Source: Epiperipatus broadwayi
Lineage: Eukaryota; Onychophora; Udeonychophora; Euonychophora; Peripatidae
Assembly: GCA_028023455.1 (NCBI GenBank)
Contig: JAQFVV010012420.1
Coordinates: 5,285,770-5,349,769, forward strand
Reading direction: 5' to 3'
DNA: 64,000 nucleotides
The notes beneath the pieces were generated by a model. The model made no database searches. It saw only the letters and a program-made list of their open reading frames with translations, and was not told where the DNA came from. This document shows, piece after piece, positions 12,191-25,623 of this stretch (position 1 is its first letter; every line of letters starts with the position of its first letter). The translations under genes and the position numbers were made by a program.

Positions 12191-15086
12191 TTAGTATTTA
12201 ATTCAAAATAAAATAAAAGAAATGTTATAAATATTTCCCATTTAACTCAACTACTATTATTTTTGTTCTCAGCATCTACTACTTTTAATAGTTACAATTA
12301 CATAACATTAAATGTCTGTATTATGTTCTCCTTTATACCTTCTTAACTGACAACTCAATCTTATTTTCTTAAATACACCCATAGGCCGCCTACCAGAATG
12401 GAATATACTTTTATTCCAACTAATTCTAGATTAATTATTATGATCAAAATAGTATTTCCCAATTTTTAACATTTACACTATTTGACTTCCAAGGTAGCTC
12501 TCTTAAATTTAATAATCAAAGTACTCAAGTCTCTCAAGGTCTTGATCTGCTAGTGAGGTGCAATTATTAATTATTACTAACTTATTATGATACGATGGAT
12601 ATGATCCCATAACTTGCTAAAATAAAATTTAATGTGAGTTTACCAGTGGGAATCATATTAAATACCAAAAGCAGAAAAGGGATTTTATGTCCACTTTTAA
12701 TATTCATTCCATTGCAATGAACTAAATAACTAAGTTTAACATATCTGAATTGACTGTTTTCTCTTACTTTATTTTGTTTCGTCATCATCTGTTTGCCAAA
12801 ATTAACTAGTAATTTTTAAATCTATGACATTTTATGAGTTGGGTATCTTTATTCTCATGAAATGATCGTTCCCCCTTTTACAAAATTTTTCTTAGTTGAT
12901 ATGTTACAAAAGTGAATTATGAAAGTGAATTATGGAAATTAATTATGGAAATCAATTATAAGACAATTCATAAATTTAAATGTGATCTGGCATTAATACC
13001 TGTATTCATACTACGTTTATAAAATTGATTATGGTAGTATATGGAATATAATTTTTTATAAGGCAGTGTAAGGTTCTAAATATCCCAAATATCAAAACAC
13101 AAAACACTGTAATATCACAACAATCTCAAATATTATATTCATTGTAAAAAAAAAAATCATTTCTTTTCCTATGAAGTTCACATTAACTACTATAAAAAAT
13201 AATAATAATAATAAAAATAGATACTTTCATATTATTTAAATTTCAAAATTAAGCTTAATCACTGTTTTGACTCAGATTTCAACTTTAAATATTAATGCGC
13301 TTAAGCACGGAATTAGAATTCCACATTTAAATATAAATGATATTATTGCATAACTTTTACCCAACAGCCTATTCAATTTCTTGGCCCACTTCACTACAAT
13401 AATGATAAATTTAACTATTACAATAAGCAATAAAATATTTTATTCTTATGTGAAGACAATATTATATCCAACTTTTCTGACTATTCATTAATTGTAAGTA
13501 ATTGTTTGAAATATAAAACAATAGTTTTATTTCCATGCATATTAAATATTCACTGCCATCCCCCTGCAATTCTGATCATTATGTTACCAGTCCAATGATG
13601 ATATACATTAGGATAGGCTAATATGTTGCCATAGCTTGACAATGTCTAATTTTCTTACTTTCCATAAACTCTAACAATAGGCATATAATTTTGATAAAAA
13701 AATATTTTTTTCTTTTTTTTTTTGACAAATATATAAGCATTCATGCTTTCTCATTTTATTATACCTTAATACTTTTTCTTTTTTTAAAAAAAATTCAATA
13801 GTTTTTTATAGGTCAAAATCATTTTTTAAAAAAAAAATTCCTATGAGTGTTAAATATCTATTAAACATAATAACAAATATATAAATAAAAGCAGAAAAAA
13901 TAATAAAGCATTATGCATTGTCTCTTTGGTTTGGGTTTTTCGCAGCTAAATATGAATATTTTGCAAGTCAATGCCAATTTAATAGAAAAACACGCGCATA
14001 TTGTACATAACACCATCCATCATTATTTGCTTCATGACCATGGCAAAGACACTATAGTCATCTCACTTTAATGATTATGGGAACACATAAAATTCTTTTC
14101 ATTCAGGATGTAGTTACATTGATACTTGATATTTTCATATGTAATCGTGATAATTAAAACTATTAGAAAATAGTCCTGCAGATCACTTTCGTTTTTTAAA
14201 CACTTTTGTTCCTGGGTTCAAATGCAGATGTTTGGTTTCACATTTTAGTCCATAACTTTATTTTTCTTTAAGCTTCATTTTTTTTCTGAGTTTCTTTTAG
14301 GAAAGAGACAAAAAAAATTCCAACAAAACTGATGTTCTAGAGGCTCTATTTTTATGTATATTCTTAAGTTTGATTTTATTAGTGATGCAGAAGAATTGCT
14401 AATTTATTTTCAGCAATTATTTCCTCTATATTTGACAAGTGTCCATTGCATATTTGATTGATTCAAATCAGCTATATTGGCACATTATTTCCTGCTAGAG
14501 TCACAATAAAAAAAAATATTAATAAGAATGATGAGTATTTAACCAAATTTATATCAAAATCCAATTGTTCCTTGGAGTTTTGAATTAAGCCATGGATAAA
14601 ATATTGTTCCAGAGATCTCTTCTTTTAAACAAACATTTAAAAGCCAAATACAAAGATTGAGATATAATGTACAAAACTTTTTGCTGCAAACTAATTTTGT
14701 CATCATTGATTTTGAAGAGAGACTATCATTTATATCTTTTAGCCCTTTATTTTAATTAATATACACACACTTCTTAAGTTTTAGTCAACTGCTATCTGAT
14801 ACAAAATGTTCAGAGAAGATGATCAGATATAGAATTAGCAGAGAATACTCCCTATTTTATTTGCTCTAGCTTTTATAAAAAAACACCTGCAAATGTTGCT
14901 TTCATCTTCTGTATCTACCGATGCTTCAAACAACTTTTGACAACATTTATTAAATGTTGGTTTTGGTTTATTGACTTCAGCTCTCATTCTCTTTATCTTA
15001 TCTTTTTCTATTCTTATCTTAACACATTTTCCTGAGAAATATTCAACTATATATATATATATATATAGTTGAATATTTATATGTAT

Positions 15087-15124
<38 letters not shown>

Positions 15125-15990
15125 GGCATTACAATTTAGTCACTAGCTAAATTTATAGTAATGTGCATGAGAGAAAATGAACAAAAATCATCATCACATT
15201 TTTATATAACCATAAAAGAAGCTGTAGGGCATCCAAGTTCAAACTCTACCAGATCAAAATTTTAAATGCTTTAGACAGAAAGAGAGTGGGACAGCAATTA
15301 TATGCTTTACTTGTTTGGGTGTTAATAAATCTCAAAAAGAGCAGCACAAACATTTAATATTTAAGTTTTCTGTTAAAAAGCAAAGTTATAATGCATACAT
15401 ATAGGCAGTGTATGTGTAAGCTATTTAATTGTTTTATATTTCAACTATTCAACATTTTAACTTTCTTTAAAACTAATCTATGCTTGATCAATTCTAATAT
15501 CTTATTCTATGCTTCTATTTTGCTTTTCTATAATTGTAATTGGGATTTAAAAGTTACAGATTTAATTAAATAATAGGGTTATAATTACTAAGCTAGCAAT
15601 TATATTATTTAATGTTAGTTTATGAATGATTTGAAATAATGAAGTATGTGTGTACATTACATACAGAAATTTGCATTTATTAAATATTGAAAGAAAAGGA
15701 AGGGTTAAATCTGTCAAATTATTTTTTTTGTACAATTTTATGTTAAAAGAGGAAATCTGTTGAATCAGATATCTATTTTTGTAGCAATTTTGTTTTTGTA
15801 AATGATTGTTTGTCACTTTGGGAGCTTAATCTGGGTGGGAACTCTAATTTTGAAATTGTCTTATCTTAAGATCTAAAGAAGGAAGCTCAAAAATTCAAAA
15901 TGTTACCTAGGTGTAAGAAAAAAAAAGGATTAAGTCTATTTTTTTTAAAAAAACAAAAGTGTCTGGAAAAAGGATTAAACTTTTCAGTTG
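12191..15990. other. AT-rich non-coding DNA, no gene seen
   Basis: No ORF above background and no recognisable protein in any frame. Contains short poly-T and poly-A runs, ATA/AAT repeats near 13196-13215, and two adjacent AT hairpins listed separately. Confidence 0.5.
15038..15127. repeat. two adjacent (TA)n-cored hairpins
   Basis: 15038-15078 pairs AAATATTCAACTATATATA with its complement; 15087-15127 pairs TGCCA with TGGCA around a longer (TA)n. Both could extrude as cruciforms. Confidence 0.8.
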
Positions 15991-16066
15991 AAAAATAATT
16001 TAGTTGAAAATAAATTAGAGATCTAATTAAAACGAATTTGTCCAAAAATAGCAAGTGACGCTATCT

Positions 16067-16125
16067 CTGATTGGTTAAATTAGCTAAAAGATTGGATATA
16101 AAAAGGTGTCTGAAAAAATCAGTTG
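16067..16125 (+). promoter_or_regulatory. possible RNA polymerase II promoter
   Basis: An inverted CCAAT box (GATTGG) at about 16067-16073 is followed by TATAAAAA at 16097-16104 and an initiator-like TCAGTT at 16119-16124. Spacing from the TATA box to the initiator A is about 24 bases, slightly short. The following ~550 bases are less AT-rich and end at a possible donor (ATCG/GTAATA near 16681), but contain no long ORF, so any transcript would be non-coding or 5' UTR. Chance in AT-rich DNA is a serious alternative. Confidence 0.2.
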
Positions 16126-17348
16126 AAGAATTATTATTGTGATTATGATTCAGATTATTAGACTATTAAATTGAATGTTGAAAATATAAGAAATGACTGG
16201 CTAGAAAAATTATATGTATGTCCCATCTTGGCCTGACCATCTGGAAAACTGCACATCATATAGGAAAGAAAAGATGTTTTGTCTAAAATAATATTCTACA
16301 CCTTTCAACTGACCAGAGAAATAAGATGTTTTTAATAGAAGGAAGAAAGCATTTACCTGCATTCGATGAAAGATGAATTAATCTACCGATAAATATTAAT
16401 CATCAAGTCCAATTAATTGTTCCAGCAACACTATTTTAAACTCAAGAAAATTTATAACGTGAACACAACTGCTGTATTTTCATTCACTAAAAGAATAATG
16501 CTTGACAGGAAGAGAAGAAAAATTGATAATGATTTCCAAATTATCCACTAAAGCAAATAACCTCAATAGAATCCTCATCATCAAATAATTATATACTTCA
16601 AGAAAGTGATTGTTCCAAAGAACACGGAAATTGTTGCTGCCAAGTATAGACTGTATACAAGACAAGTGAACCCTTGGATCGGTAATATGACTTTTATATC
16701 TATTTTCTTTATGAAATCAGAGTATTAATAAAAATTTAGTAATAAAATGACATATTTTATTTAAAGAACTTTTAAAGACAATTCAGATCGATGGAAACCA
16801 AGAATGTCTTAATAATAATAGCTTTGAACTATATAAATGATTTTGAATGTATCAAAATTTATTTGTTTATTAATTTTACAGTTATGAAATATTAATATGT
16901 AATATAATTTTTTTTATGGTATTATGATTTTAGTTTTAACTAATATATTATTATTATTTTGGGGATAAAACACACACATACATAGTAATATTTTATATGT
17001 GTATAATTGCGAGTGAATGAGAAATAATAGGGGGTGTTAAAATCTTAAATTATTTTGTCTTGAGAAAGTATAGATTTCAGCGCTTAGAAGGAAGGGGGAG
17101 ATAATGATTTAAAACTCTTTTCTAAGAACTTGATTTTTCTAATTTCTATTAACATTTTTTTTTAACATTCTACTTACATGTTAGATTTATAAAGTGTGTG
17201 CTAATGAGTGGATAATATTTTTTTTTCTTGAAATACTTTTCTCATGGAGTGAAAATCATGGTCAATGTGACATCCAACTTAATACAATATACATTTGAAG
17301 GGAAAGGGGGAAGAATTTGAAATTAATCTGAGGATTGTTATATAATCA

Positions 17349-17383
<35 letters not shown>

Positions 17384-18857
17384 TATCAATTTTCATGTTT
17401 ATCTAGAAATTTTTATGTATATGTTAGAAATGCAGTAATAAATATTAGTTGGTTTTATTAAACGAGGCGTATATATTTTATTAAGTGTAGTCTTTGTTAA
17501 GTGTGATCATTCATCGTCATCAGTGGTTGAATATCACTTATTTAAGATATAAGTAAATATGCTAAAATTAAGCAATAATTATGAATTTCTTTATAAAAAT
17601 TAGTTTTATGTTTAGGCTTAGTCCTAGAGCTGTAGTTGAAACCCTTGTCATTATCATTATTATCATCATCATCATCGTCATCAACGTTTTAATTAATGAG
17701 CTGTTTAACTGTTTAAAGGCCATAAATAAATATTGATTTTATAATATTTAGTGATTTCTTAGTATTATTATAACCACATCCCGTCATCTATTTCATGCAA
17801 GGATGAGTGAATTGCCATCCTAAATTAGTTATACATAATCTGAGTTAGTAAACTTATAAAAATATTGAAACATATTTGTTATGCTAAGATCTAAGAAATG
17901 ATTTATGTCTAATATACTCCACTTTGGTTTAAAGATGTTTTACTTTTACCTAAATATTAGTGCGTATAGTGATATGGCTCAAAAAGCAAAATCTCCCATT
18001 TTTATTAGAAATAAAGTACCAAAAAAGGGGATTCAAACCCGGTACATGTGAAAGGTTATTAGATATAACCATGTCTAGACTCAGATAATCTAGTGGCGCC
18101 CTGCTAGACCATATTCACTTAGTATTTATTTAAACATGCAATTAACATCAAACCAAGAAATGAAAGTGGATAAGATCTACTGTCTGTATACCTGAGTTAT
18201 ATTTTATTGAATTACTAGTGTACTCACCTCAACGTGATTCCATATACCTGAGTTATAATACTTGTTATTAATAATTTGCTTATAATTATTGATAGTGGGA
18301 TATCTTGAGAAATCTAATGATAGAAATATGTTTCATTTCATCCAATGACCCATAATATGATAGATAACTCAGTCTGATTTTTGGTTTAATAGCCACTACT
18401 CATGTTAAATAATTCTTCTCTTTTGATATAAAATCTACAATGCATTTTTCGTTTATTGAGCTAGATATTTATATTGGAAGCTTTTTGAAATAAAATAAAT
18501 ATTTATATTTGAATCATTTCTTGATTAAATAATATACTTGATCCAGTTGATCCTCTTCATTAAGTTAAGCTGAATATAATAATATACTGAATATTTTGGA
18601 TTCATAATTTTTTAATAATATTTGACATTTCATGATCATTTAATCAATATCTTTTGATCTAAACCTTAATTTTATTACAATGGATCTTTAATCTAGTTTA
18701 TTTAAGTTACAATGATACTTTTGATCAGTTTATTAATGTTTGTAATACTTGAATATTTGAGATTTTAATAATGTTTGAATTCTGACATTTCATAATTACT
18801 TTAATAGACCAGATCTCAATATGTTACACTGGATCTTTGAACTCCTTTAACATTGTT

Positions 18858-18912
<55 letters not shown>

Positions 18913-21900
18913 GTGGGTATTTTTAAAAACTGATTTTTTTTTATAAATAATTTTAAAAAAAAACAACTTAAAATCAAATTTGGAACTGAAAACAATAACC
19001 AATTCCTCTAAAACCCATACAAAATAAATTCCTTTTTTTACATTATACTATCAAATAGTATACAGTACAATGCGTAAATTTTCACAATCAAAAATCTATA
19101 TATTCATCATACACACACCTTGCACGCACATATCCATAATACTAAATTGTGATCTACCTATTCATATTCTTATTAGTACAAAATATCCTTCATAATTTCC
19201 TGACAATTGAAACCTATTCTTCTGTAAAGAACTGTCAAATAAATACTATCTATGACAAGTTCAAATTTTTAATTGTACTATCATTTTTTTATATAAATAT
19301 TATGACTGACAAAAACCTTTCTGTTTAAACCTATATAAATCAACATTTAAGATATTATAGTGCATACAATGGTCAATTCCTTTCCCTCTACATAATAATA
19401 CACTATAATTTGAAATAAAATACAAACATACTTTTATCTATACATTAAATTCAAGGCATACGGTCACTGGTTTTTCTAAATAAAGCTTTTAACTTTTCTT
19501 GAACTAAAATTTTTTTTTTATTCAGATGTAGTTATCTACTAATCCTACTATTTATTTCCCAATCATTAGTTTCTTTACAAAAGAAACTAAGGGTTACAAT
19601 ATATAAACAAAAATCTCTGGAATAAACTACAGAAAATTGAAATACTAATATATAGAAGTGAATAATAGATATAGTTGCCTGACATCATGCACCAATTCTG
19701 AGTAACATTCAACAGTTAAAATTTAAAAAACATCTTATTAAAATCACTTGCATTAACATTCTCATGTAAACAGCCAACTTTCCATAATTTATGTATATTA
19801 ACACAATTATATTGTTTATTTAATAAATTATCTGTCATTTCCATAAAATATGCATTTTTGATTGTATTTTTTTTTTCAAATTAGTAACATGTAAAATAAA
19901 AACACTACCAAAGAAAAAACTTTCATTACAAATAACTGAATGGTCTGCAAATGTTCCAAGTTAGGCACTAGCTTGATGATAATTAACATAATATTTATAA
20001 TATTTTTTTAAAATCCAGTCACAAAGGATGACTGTTGATTATTAACTTGATGCTATTTTTTTATGATGATAATTAGTTGCTACAGTTATTATGTTATACT
20101 TATGTGTGATTATTTTGCTGATTGATTTCTCTGCCCTTATTCAGTGTAAACATTGATGCTTATTAGCATTTCCTTATTTCCATATAAACTTCTGAATTCC
20201 ATAGCATTACAGTATACATATCAAAATAAAATCACAATGTTTTAATAATTTGTTATTCTAAAACGTTTTAAAAAAATAATATGCCATGTGATTTTCTGAA
20301 AAAACAATTTTTTCTTTCACAAAATGTGATATGTCCTCTTGTTGAAGAAAAGAAAATATTCATGTAAACTATGGATTTTTTGATATTTGTGATGAGAGCA
20401 TTTTTATAATTAATAAGTATATCAAAATGAAATGTAATTTGTCACAGCTTATATACAAAGTTATAAACTTTATTTTTTTACAGTAAAAATTTGGTTCATT
20501 ATTAACCATTTAGAAAGTGTTAGATCATTATATTGTTTTTTTTTTCAATTTTAAAAAAATAATCTAACATTAATAAACTCAAATAAAAAACTCTTTTCAA
20601 TAATCTTACATGCAATTTTCCACACAACTAACTTCTTATAGAACTAAATTTATATTAACTTATGTTAATAGTATGCTATTTGCAAAAATTTCGACATAGT
20701 ATATAGGAATAGCTTGCGATTTATTTTTCTCCCAATATATAATGATGTTATTGCTTTTGACGTGACTATGATCAATTATTATTCATCTTATTAATAAGTT
20801 ACTAAATAAAAGTAAAGAAAAGTAAGTGATAAAAAATAAAAATAGAAATATGATTAAATAAAAACATATAAGAATAAAAGGTATAGATTATTTTTATGAT
20901 GGTTTTACAAACTCAATGCAAATTTCAATATAAAATAAAATATAATCATCATGTGAAAATAATTGTACATGTCTGTGACAACTTTGGCTTAATAAACTTA
21001 ACCCCATTAAATGTAAACCCAAGAAAAAATAATACAGTTGTTTTAGATTTTAGAACTAATAATAAATATTGGTTAATTATTGATAGTTAAATAACATATA
21101 TTTTAATAAGTTAATATATTTATTTGGTTTTTATTAATAATGTTTGATTTAAAGGTTCTGTATTAATTATTGATTAAGGAAATGAAAAAAAAAGAGGAAA
21201 CAAATTTTGCTAATAAAATGAACCATTTACCCTTTTTTGTCATATAACTTTATAATAAATAAATATATTATACTATCATATTAAAATTGGCAATTATAGA
21301 TTAATTTATTCAGTATAATGTGATATATTCCAATAAATTCATTACATAAAGTATATATATATGATATAAAAATTAAATTAGTTTTTAAATTTATTATTTT
21401 AAATTTATTAAATTATAGAGAAAAATAATTTTATGAAGTGAAAGAAATTATTATTGTTTGATGAAAATCTGTCTCATTTTTTAAATAGAGAAATATATAT
21501 TCATTTTACCAGCAGTTTTTAAAACCTTATTATTGATAAAATTATCATCTAAAAATAAAATTGATAATTAAGTTTGAATTTTCAATCTTAAAATTTATGG
21601 ATTTTATTTAAAATGTTTTGTATCATTAATTTTATTTTATTATCAGTTCTTTTAATCAGAATTAATATTAGACAGTTTTAATAATTATTTTACTGGAAAA
21701 ATAGCAATAATCAATGTATATTCTATTGTTTTTAATATATTTTAATAATATAATAAATGGAGAAAATAAATGTTTTAATTAACAATTAAAAATGCTGAAT
21801 ATTTATTTTTTTGAATAATAATTTTACTGATTTTTTATGACTTCTTTCGTAACTTATAAATTTATTTTCTTTTAATATTATATGTTTATTACTTATATAT

Positions 21901-21984
21901 ATATATATTATTGTAAATCATTTCTCTAAAAAATTGTTGGTCCATAATTTTTCAAAGCATACTTTAAATTCTACTCATTATTTT
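16126..21984. other. AT-rich DNA without recognised genes
   Basis: No supported coding region. Contains (ATT)n at about 17350-17381, an ATC-rich tract near 17655-17685 and (TA)n at about 18860-18909. A tRNA-like B-box string occurs near 18028 on the minus strand but the flanking fold is not convincing. Confidence 0.5.
18860..18909. repeat. (TA)n microsatellite
   Basis: About 25 uninterrupted TA units. Confidence 0.95.
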
Positions 21985-22482
<498 letters not shown>

Positions 22483-22599
22483 TATCTGAGGCTTTTATTC
22501 CAGAACCTTAGATCAGAGTAGTGAGTTAGAATAAAATTTGAAATATAAAGTTGTTTCATAATAAAAAATCAGTATGGAAACATATAATAATAATAATAA

Positions 22600-22641
22600 T
22601 GACAACAACAACAATAATAATAATAATAATAATAATAATAA
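22600..22641. repeat. (TAA)n flank of TIR element
   Basis: Imperfect AAT/AAC repeats ending in pure (TAA)n exactly at the left end of the TIR element. Confidence 0.9.
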
Positions 22642-22904
22642 GGTACTTGTGTATAATTCAACCGATAACGTTTTTGACTTACCGATTTCCCTTCCGGTAG
22701 ACATCAACATCTTTTGCATGACAACGTTGTCATGGTAACCAAGTGACTGGCGTGATTAATCCATCAGAGAGTCAATTTTTTTTTTCACCCGCGAGATTTA
22801 AAATTCGTAGAGAGGTTTGGGAAATTTTTTGATTTTTCTGTCTATTGTGATTTTGCTATCCACGGCATCACAGTTACTTTTTTGAGCTGTTAATTCGGGT
22901 AAAG

Positions 22905-23500
22905 TGTTTTATTTATCTGTTTATTTTGAATTTACAAATATTTTTTGTTAATATTTCTACAATTGAATTACGTTTTAATTTCATTTTTAATTTCTGAATT
23001 GTATCATACAGAAAATTATTTTTCATAATTTATTCCAGTAAACTGTTTTTTATTTATCTGTTTATTTTAAATTTACAAAATCTTTTTGTTAATATTTCTA
23101 CAATTCTCAAATTATTTTTCGTAAATTCATCGTCAATTATAAAAACTTTTTGTTAATATTTTTACAATTCTCAAATTATTTTTCGTAAATTCATCGGCAA
23201 TTATAAAAATTACAGGGTGCGACACCATTAATACCAGATTTGCATTAAATGATGCCATTAATACCAGATTTGCATTAAATCACGTCTTTTTAATTTAGCT
23301 GTTTATTTAAAATTTACAAAAATTTTTTGTTAATATTTCTACAATTGAATTACGTTTTAATTTAATTTTTAATTTCTGAATTGTATCATACAGAAAATTA
23401 TTTTTCGTAAATTCATCGGCAATTTTTAATTTCTGAATTATATCATACAGAAAATTATTTTTCGTAAATTCATGGGCAATTATAAAAATTACAGCTATGA
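22905..23500. repeat. diverged internal tandem repeats of TIR element
   Basis: Blocks such as ATTTACAAA..TTTTTGTTAATATTTCTACAATT recur at about 22930, 23075, 23140 and 23315. ATACCAGATTTGCATTAAAT occurs twice at about 23231 and 23261. Confidence 0.8.
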
Positions 23501-23611
23501 GAGTAATACAAGGTATTACCTGCGTCACATTTTTTTTCTTTTTTTTGTTAAAATTTTTTTTAAATTTTTATATTTTTGCAATGTTTTTTTGTTTTTTACC
23601 ATGTGATCAAC

Positions 23612-23783
23612 TAATGACGTATTACCCTGAAGGCATATCGGTCTAATGTTGCGTTTTTTAACGTGCCGTGTTCACGTGATCTGTGGCACATTTTAGCGAC
23701 AATGTGTCTGCAGATCACTTGGAGACGTTATCTTAAAAATCGCAACTTTAGACCGATGTGCCTTCAGGGTAATACGTCATCGG
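23612..23783. repeat. subterminal palindrome of TIR element
   Basis: TGACGTATTACCCTGAAGGC near 23612 pairs with GCCTTCAGGGTAATACGTCA ending near 23779. Inner arms GTTGCG..AACG and GTGATCTG/CAGATCAC extend the fold to a small central loop, giving a ~170-base imperfect hairpin. Confidence 0.85.
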
Positions 23784-23803
23784 TTGAATTATACACAAGA
23801 ACC

Positions 23804-23850
<47 letters not shown>
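23804..23850. repeat. (TAA)n immediately 5' of LINE element A
   Basis: About 16 AAT/TAA units between the right end of the TIR element and the first base of element A. Confidence 0.95.
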
Positions 23851-23853
23851 GAA

Positions 23854-23865
23854 TGCGCATGCGCG
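23854..23865 (+). promoter_or_regulatory. NRF-1-type palindrome at 5' end of element A
   Basis: TGCGCATGCGCG is a perfect match to the NRF-1 consensus YGCGCAYGCGCR and lies at bases 4-15 of the element. It is one of the few CpG-dense spots in the region. Its use as an internal LINE promoter is inference. Confidence 0.5.
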
Positions 23866-24071
23866 TGTATGCCTAAGTCATCAAGAACGAAGCTCTTATT
23901 AATTATCTTTTTTTTCCCCATATTCTAATCATTTTCACACTTAAAAACTGTGATATATATCTGTGATAGATAAAGACAGCGATGGCTAATTACTGAACAG
24001 TTGTTTTCTAGCAAAAAGTAAGTAATACAGTCGTTCATAACAAAAAATAAATTCTAACGTCATAAACAAGC

Positions 24072-25595
24072 ATGGCGTCGCGTCAAGAAGCAAACGACGT
24101 AAATTGCGCTAAAACAAACGGCGATAAAATGAAAACTGCCACTATCGCAAAAACATACGCAAACGGAACAAAAATAAACCAGCAGCTTCACAGCATCGAA
24201 AAAAGTCCAGCATTAACACAGACAGCAAGATTTAGGAAGGTAAATCAAGCCGACATAAATAATTTAAACCTCATGGAAAACAATAATGAAGAGCCCTCCC
24301 CAACGATATGGAATCAAGATGAACTGCAAGAAATAAACGTTAATTTCAACAGCACCATCCCAAAAAAATTATTCGCAACTTTCCAAAAATTTTTTTCACC
24401 GAGATCATTAGTGTTAGCTGTCACTGATAGGAATTTAACACTCTATAAATTCCCCAGAGAGCTTCTTTACGAGGAGCTGACAGCAACAGCATTGTGGGAT
24501 ACAGTCTCTAGTATTGGAGAGCATCCAAACTCGCGATACGTTGCAATTCAGTTTTTCGATGAACATCAGCGTGCAAGATTTCAAACTAAAGTAAAAACTT
24601 TGGGAAGCTACGCGCTAATAATAGTCGATCAAAGCTTGCAAAACTATTGTAACGGAATAATTAAAAACACTTACTTCGGATATACCATTCAGGATTTTCA
24701 AAAATTAATACAGTCATTTGGCAAAGCTATTTATATAAAACAAATCTACTTATCCGACACCCCCATACCTGTTTTCAGCAACAACTTTCATTTCAAAATA
24801 AAGCTGAATGACAATGTAAACCCGGAGGATATTCCAACACAAATAATTGACCAGAATGCAATACTGACTATTCACATAAAAGGATTAAGGCCGAGATGTT
24901 TTGCGTGCGGTGAAACCGGACACTTGGCAATCGATTGCAACACCAAAATCAACCAAAAAAACCAACCGAGCTCTGAAGATCAACCAACAGAAGCTCACCA
25001 ACTGGAATCAAACAGTACAAAACAGATAACAAAAACAACTAATAAACAAGAAAAAATTAATAAAAAAACCACAGATCAACAGCAATTGAATAATAAAAAA
25101 ACTGCACACACATTGCCAGCACCTGAAATTCTGGATTTATCAACAAAATCAACCAATAGAATTCAAACCCCCACTGATAAAAAAACAGAAAGTCAACAAC
25201 CTCAAGAGGCTCCAATGGAAAAAATAGCGCACAATCTAAGTCAGCCTACCAAAAATACTGATGAAAAAGAGATAATAAAAGAACAAATAAACTCACACAG
25301 TAATAGTGATCAAGAAAAAATATATATAACACACCAAACACCCAATATTAAAAATAATACAACAATGGAAATTATGGAAGCTATCACCCCAAATATGCCT
25401 CAAATCACCAAAGCTGACACAGAACAAAGAAGAAGACCAGGCCGCCCACCAAAAAAAAATAGAGGGCCCAAAAAAATCAAAACAGAAGCCAACCTTAGCC
25501 TTTCTGATCACAACAATACAACTACAGTGGAAACAGATGAAGATCTGGAAATGGAATATGAGAATGAATGGGAAGAAACACCAGATCAACCCTAA
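24072..25595 (+). CDS. element A ORF1, gag-like RNA-binding protein with CCHC and AT-hook
   Basis: 507 residues, intact, starting with ATGGCGTCGCGTCAA. Residues 1-110 are variable. About 110-270 form an RRM-like block (LYKFPRELLYEELTATALW, then IQDFQKLIQSFGKAIYIKQI, then IPTQIIDQNAILTIHIKGL) resembling the nucleic-acid-binding region of Tx1-type ORF1s. A canonical CCHC knuckle CFACGETGHLAIDC is at 276-289. About 290-440 is low-complexity, rich in N, Q, K and T. RRRPGRPPKK at about 453-462 is an AT-hook-like motif followed by more basic residues, and the tail is acidic. By family it coats element RNA; the AT-hook suggests binding to the minor groove of AT-rich DNA. Confidence 0.92.
   Translation: MASRQEANDVNCAKTNGDKMKTATIAKTYANGTKINQQLHSIEKSPALTQTARFRKVNQADINNLNLMENNNEEPSPTIWNQDELQEINVNFNSTIPKKLFATFQKFFSPRSLVLAVTDRNLTLYKFPRELLYEELTATALWDTVSSIGEHPNSRYVAIQFFDEHQRARFQTKVKTLGSYALIIVDQSLQNYCNGIIKNTYFGYTIQDFQKLIQSFGKAIYIKQIYLSDTPIPVFSNNFHFKIKLNDNVNPEDIPTQIIDQNAILTIHIKGLRPRCFACGETGHLAIDCNTKINQKNQPSSEDQPTEAHQLESNSTKQITKTTNKQEKINKKTTDQQQLNNKKTAHTLPAPEILDLSTKSTNRIQTPTDKKTESQQPQEAPMEKIAHNLSQPTKNTDEKEIIKEQINSHSNSDQEKIYITHQTPNIKNNTTMEIMEAITPNMPQITKADTEQRRRPGRPPKKNRGPKKIKTEANLSLSDHNNTTTVETDEDLEMEYENEWEETPDQP
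25428..25454 (+). other. AT-hook-like motif of element A ORF1
   Basis: Encodes RRRPGRPPK. Equivalent motifs occur in element B (30795-30818) and, decayed, in the ORF1 relic at 44642-44677. None is found in element C. Confidence 0.7.
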
Positions 25596-25623
25596 TATTT
25601 AAATCTCAACCAAAAAACATATA

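Larger units (their letters stand above)
22642..23803. mobile_element. non-autonomous TIR DNA element inserted in (TAA)n
   Basis: The left end GGTACTTGTGTATAATTCAA and the reverse complement of the right end GGTTCTTGTGTATAATTCAA match over 30 bases with two differences. Both ends abut (TAA)n. No transposase ORF is present, so it is non-autonomous. Interior 22905-23500 consists of diverged repeats of a unit containing ACAGAAAATTATTTTTCGTAA, and the right end holds a 170-base palindrome. The target duplication cannot be sized because the target is repetitive (AATAA and AATAATAA both fit), so PIF/Harbinger, hAT and Merlin assignments all remain possible. Confidence 0.75.

Noticed and set aside
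14206-14240. tRNA B-box-like string GGGTTCAAATGC
   Set aside because: No partner A box or fold at the right spacing.
18020-18115. tRNA or tRNA-derived SINE on the minus strand (B-box-like GGTTTGAATCCCC)
   Set aside because: The B box is good but the A box and cloverleaf pairing are not convincing, and no TSD or tail is seen.
20896-21090. 64-codon ORF in AT-rich DNA
   Set aside because: Composition and residue usage look random; no motif, promoter or homology cue.
22642-23803. Assignment of the TIR element to PIF/Harbinger on the basis of TAA flanks
   Set aside because: The target is itself (TAA)n, so the duplication length cannot be read; superfamily left open.
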